Source: Xenopus tropicalis
Taxonomy: Eukaryota > Chordata > Amphibia > Anura > Pipidae
Assembly: GCF_000004195.4 (NCBI RefSeq)
Contig: NC_030681.2
Coordinates: 24,816,482 to 24,880,481 of the forward strand
Direction: 5' to 3'
Length of the DNA stretch: 64,000 bases
In this document: in pieces, positions 60,729 to 64,000 of the stretch
Layout: each line of letters opens with the position of its first letter
Numbering within the stretch: position 1 is the first letter of the stretch
Notes under the pieces: generated by a model
The model's database searches: none
Seen by the model: only the letters and a program-made list of their open reading frames with translations
Told to the model about the DNA's origin: nothing
Translations under genes and position numbers: made by a program

Positions 60729-63289
60729 ATTTCAATTTGCTTAAGCTAATTTGAAAGCTTGTCCCTAGATGTGTGTGATTTCAATATGGCTACTAGCTGG
60801 GCATATACAGTAGGTTATTACTATAGATAAAACCAACCAATGATATATTCACTTCTATTTTGTTGTGTCACACACATTCTGCACTGCAGTTGTTTCATTC
60901 TATAACTACATGTGATTCATGTAAGGATTTAAGTACATTTCTATTAGGTTTGACCAAAATGTATGTATGTGAACAAATGCTAGTATAACACCGTGAACTT
61001 TTTCTTTTTTAAAATGCAAAGCCCATTCACCATAATGCAAGCAAGCTAATTTTCTGTAAAAAGTGACCTTTTTCTGAAATAGTGTACAGCCTAATAACCT
61101 GGAGGGGAAGAAAGTCTAAACCTGCCAAGGTAGTCCCAACTCCAAAATACACGTCCAATGGTAAGTTGATAAATGATATTGCCATAAAATATACCACTGA
61201 GGTCTAGAAAGTAGGTACAACCATTCTATAACATACGTTGGGTCACAGTACTGATGCCCCAGAGGGAACAAGAGAAATACAGGAAAGCACAGAGAGCTCC
61301 TTACAAAAAGATGTTGGTTTAAAAATATCTCATAGGAAAAAGCTTTGTGCATTTAGTTCTAGTTGGGGAACCTAAAATGTGTGATTTTTGTTGCTAAATG
61401 TACCTTGGAGTAGGGGTAAAAAAAAAGTTTACAAAACCAGACCTATTGTGATGGGGAAGCCTATGTTTTTCAACCCCCTTTCCTCCTCCACTGAGCACAA
61501 CCACTGCCGTTTGTGCCCCGAATAAAGGTGGGAAAAGAGGAAGGCGTCAACACAAACTACTCTCAACCTTATTGATTCAAGTGCTCTTATAGCAGAAGCA
61601 GAGGAGAATTCCCTGAGAGTGACAATGGCAAAATGAGGAGGAAGAAAGAACTTTTCATTTGTGTTGTGTAATACAACATACTGTACATAACCAAAACAAT
61701 CTTTCAAACTTCAGCACTTCCACTCTATTCTGAATACAGGCTCTATTTATTGAGTGCTTGTTGGTCCTATAGTTTTAGAGCAATTTAACATCTATTTGTA
61801 AATTTGTTAAGTGAAAAATGCATAGCAATATTCCTATTGCAAATGTTTCTGTTGCTTCTACAAATGTGTTTCCATTTCTCTTTGCTTTACCTTGAAAGTC
61901 TCTCTTTGTTTTACAGTACCCACTTTATACCCCAGGCCCAGCTACAGGTCTTGGCAGCAAATTGATCACCATTTGGGGGGAATAAAAATTCCTTTCTTTT
62001 TAGGTATATAGCACCAGTTTTAGGAAATGTTTCTATTTGAAAGGTTTTCGGAATATTGTTGGAACCTTGTGAAATGTTTTTTTTTTTTTAATTTTGGGGC
62101 AAATTTGACCAGGAAAAACAATTCAACTTTTTACCCCCCTTAAGTTGTGTGTTTTAATGTAGCAACAATGGAATGGCTTTGGTTTATGGTCTGGGGGCTT
62201 TTCAGAATTAAATCAAGTGACACAATTGGAAACCTTTGTGCATCTACAGACCAGAGTGTGCCAGCAAAGCAGTCGGAGCTGGGCAGAATGGGGCAGAATG
62301 GGGCAGCCTTTCGTCACCGGCAAATCTCCATGCTCCTATGTGTGTGGCACCAGGGTTCTGAAGTGCTCAATGGACAAACACCCAGGTGTGAGTATAAGGA
62401 TAAGGAACTCTGAGATGCCTGTGCTGACGCAGACGTCTACCAAATGAATCTTTCAATGCCAGACACCAATATGCATATATTTTTGGTAAAGTGCCTCGCA
62501 ATAACATCTGATAACTTTTTCAATATTGTAGGCCCTTTGAATAATTTAAACCTGTAAATTATTTACACAGTTTACAAAACTCCAAAACCAATAATGGCTT
62601 TCCGGAGACATTCACATCCCACTCGGTTTATCTTTGCAGCGCTAAGGGGCTATTATATCTTTCAATCACCATAATTCTAACACAACTGAGCTGCATGACA
62701 AAATAACAATCAGCCCTGGTGAAGGAACATGAGTAATGTGTGCAATTAGGTACAATGCAAGTGAATAACAAGCATTAGAGTCTCTGCAAACACTGTCTCT
62801 GCTCTGCGCCATGTGAAGAACACCAGAGAATCCCCATTTCATTGCACTTTGGCGTTACTTCAAATAACACCCAACATTAATTGAATTGATAAAAAAAGAA
62901 GCTGAGAAATAACAGGTGTCTCTAAATACTAATGCAGTGTTTTTGGGGAAAAAATACTGCATTGTGGATAGCACATAACCGGTGATTTGCACATAATCCT
63001 ACACTCGTAAATTAGCCAAAAAGAGTATTAAATGCAGATGGAGCAGACTTTACCGATGCTTTTGATTCAGGTGCAACAAGATAAACCCTTTATTCACAGA
63101 TTAGACTGATAGAATATGCATATAATTTACCAGACATCATGTGTGGCCCTAAATAGGCTCAGTTCTTGTCCTTTAATTTGGAACTCATTGTGCCTGTCAG
63201 GGGTTAGTCAGATATATTTCTCCCCCTGTTTTAGAATACAAGGATAATGATAGTGACAGGGGAGTTTTATATAACCATATGTTTTTATA
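60729..63289. other. Longest repeat-poor stretch; no exon found
   Basis: 'gaatggggcag' triplet at 62287-62310 and a T-run at 62079-62089. 62420-62960 is repeat-free with an 'atgcatat' motif. Minus frame 61429-61707 (92 codons) has no recognisable domain. Confidence 0.35.
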
Positions 63290-63790
63290 CAGGTCATGGA
63301 ACTCCAAAATGACTTCTAATGTCCTCATATATTATAATAGGGGAGTACATTATTCCTTATAATCCACAAGTTTTGGAGAGTCATGTGACAAATTGCATCA
63401 CTAAGTACTAAGATTATAACTTATGACATCACTGTCTAAGAACTTTGTATAAGGATACCAATTACATGGTGTATTATAAAGTTATTAGAAGTCACTGGGG
63501 TTCTAAAACCAACACTGGGCAAACTTGACCCTTAGCAGCAACTGATGGCAGCCACTCAAATGTCTGCTTTCATTGTTTTTCTTGCTCTTGGAAGAACAAA
63601 GTGAAGCACCGATTGGTTGCCATGATTTACTGCTCAGGATCAATTTTGCCCAGTGTTAAAAAAATTAGCCTCACTAAAGTGTTCCATGACCACGTAAAAC
63701 ATTAAATTGAGCATCTTATTATATATCAAACAGCACTAAGGAGACTTCTTATGTCCTTATACACCAGAGGGTGCACATAATACCAACATA
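63290..63790. repeat. Composite of two MITE families
   Basis: 'aatgacttctaatgtcctcatatattata' and the inverse 'gagacttcttatgtccttataca' mark an element of the 15.93/41.19 kb family. Nested in it, 63509-63659 has ends 'aacactgggcaaacttg' and 'caattttgcccagtgtta'. Confidence 0.55.
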
Positions 63791-63849
63791 CATTGCATGG
63801 TGTATTTATTTAGAGGCCAGTTATAAAAAAGAGCTGAAATGTAAATATA

Positions 63850-64000
63850 TTTCCTTTTTTTTGTAATAATAACTCTGAACCTTGTACTTGATACCAATAC
63901 AACAAAGATATAATTAATCCTTACTGGGGGCAGAACAGTCCTATTGGGTTTATTTAATGGTTAAATGATTCCCTTTTCTCTGTAATAATAAAACAGTACC
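63850..64000 (-). repeat. CAGGTATGGGACC MITE with 113-bp units, cut by the window end
   Basis: A diverged first unit is followed by a second starting at 63968 ('attcccttttctctgtaata'), so at least two units are present. Reverse orientation, like 32460-33008. Confidence 0.85.

Overview
This window reads as repeat-rich, gene-free nuclear DNA of a clawed frog (Xenopus; X. tropicalis is my best guess, but species is not proven by sequence alone). The evidence is the repertoire of dispersed elements: TTAA-flanked T2-type (Kolobok-like) MITEs beginning TTAAAGG, an abundant MITE with CAGGTATGGGACC-type ends, hAT MITEs with TIRs of the CAGTGATCCCCAACC type, V-SINE-like retroposons, a Tc1-like transposon and a CR1/L2-like LINE. 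I found no convincing host exon, tRNA, rRNA or other RNA gene. Open frames of 60-150 codons are scattered at chance level or lie inside repeats, and the one very long open frame (18.0-22.0 kb) is a minisatellite.

Layout. 1-2.97 kb: 52-bp satellite array, cut by the window edge. 3-18 kb: unique DNA with MITEs of at least seven families, SINE and MITE fragments. 18.05-21.99 kb: a 13-bp minisatellite of about 303 copies. 22-25.3 kb: T2 MITE, an AT-rich hairpin, a MITE with a 113-bp internal tandem array, another T2 copy. 25.98-26.4 kb: ATCT/GATA microsatellite. 26.84-27.30 kb: 17-bp minisatellite. 29.5-32.1 kb: three hAT MITEs, one probably nested in a T2 MITE. 32.2-34.9 kb: a decayed LINE in plus orientation, split by two MITEs. 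37.9-39.5 kb: a young Tc1-like transposon with 205/210-bp TIRs and a transposase on the minus strand carrying one amber stop and one frameshift. 40.6-44.2 kb: nested MITEs, one a hAT element inside a T2 element. 49.8 kb: inverted partner of the 34.1 kb MITE. 51.56 and 53.40 kb: a near-identical 162-bp direct duplication. 56.1-57.06 kb: a candidate solo LTR with a hAT element at its edge that contains a 106-bp near-perfect hairpin. 57.4-60.7 kb: more MITEs and SINE pieces. 60.7-64 kb: mostly unique DNA, ending in another copy of the 113-bp-repeat MITE.

The genes do not work together because none is functional here. What connects the region is repeat dynamics. MITEs land in older elements (LINE, LTR, T2), and several MITE families carry internal tandem arrays (39-bp, 113-bp) that look like an early stage of satellite formation. 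Target-site duplications read directly from the sequence (CCTTACAA, TTTGAAAT, CCTAGCAT, CACTACAG, TAT, TAATA) fix many insertion boundaries and allow relative dating by nesting.
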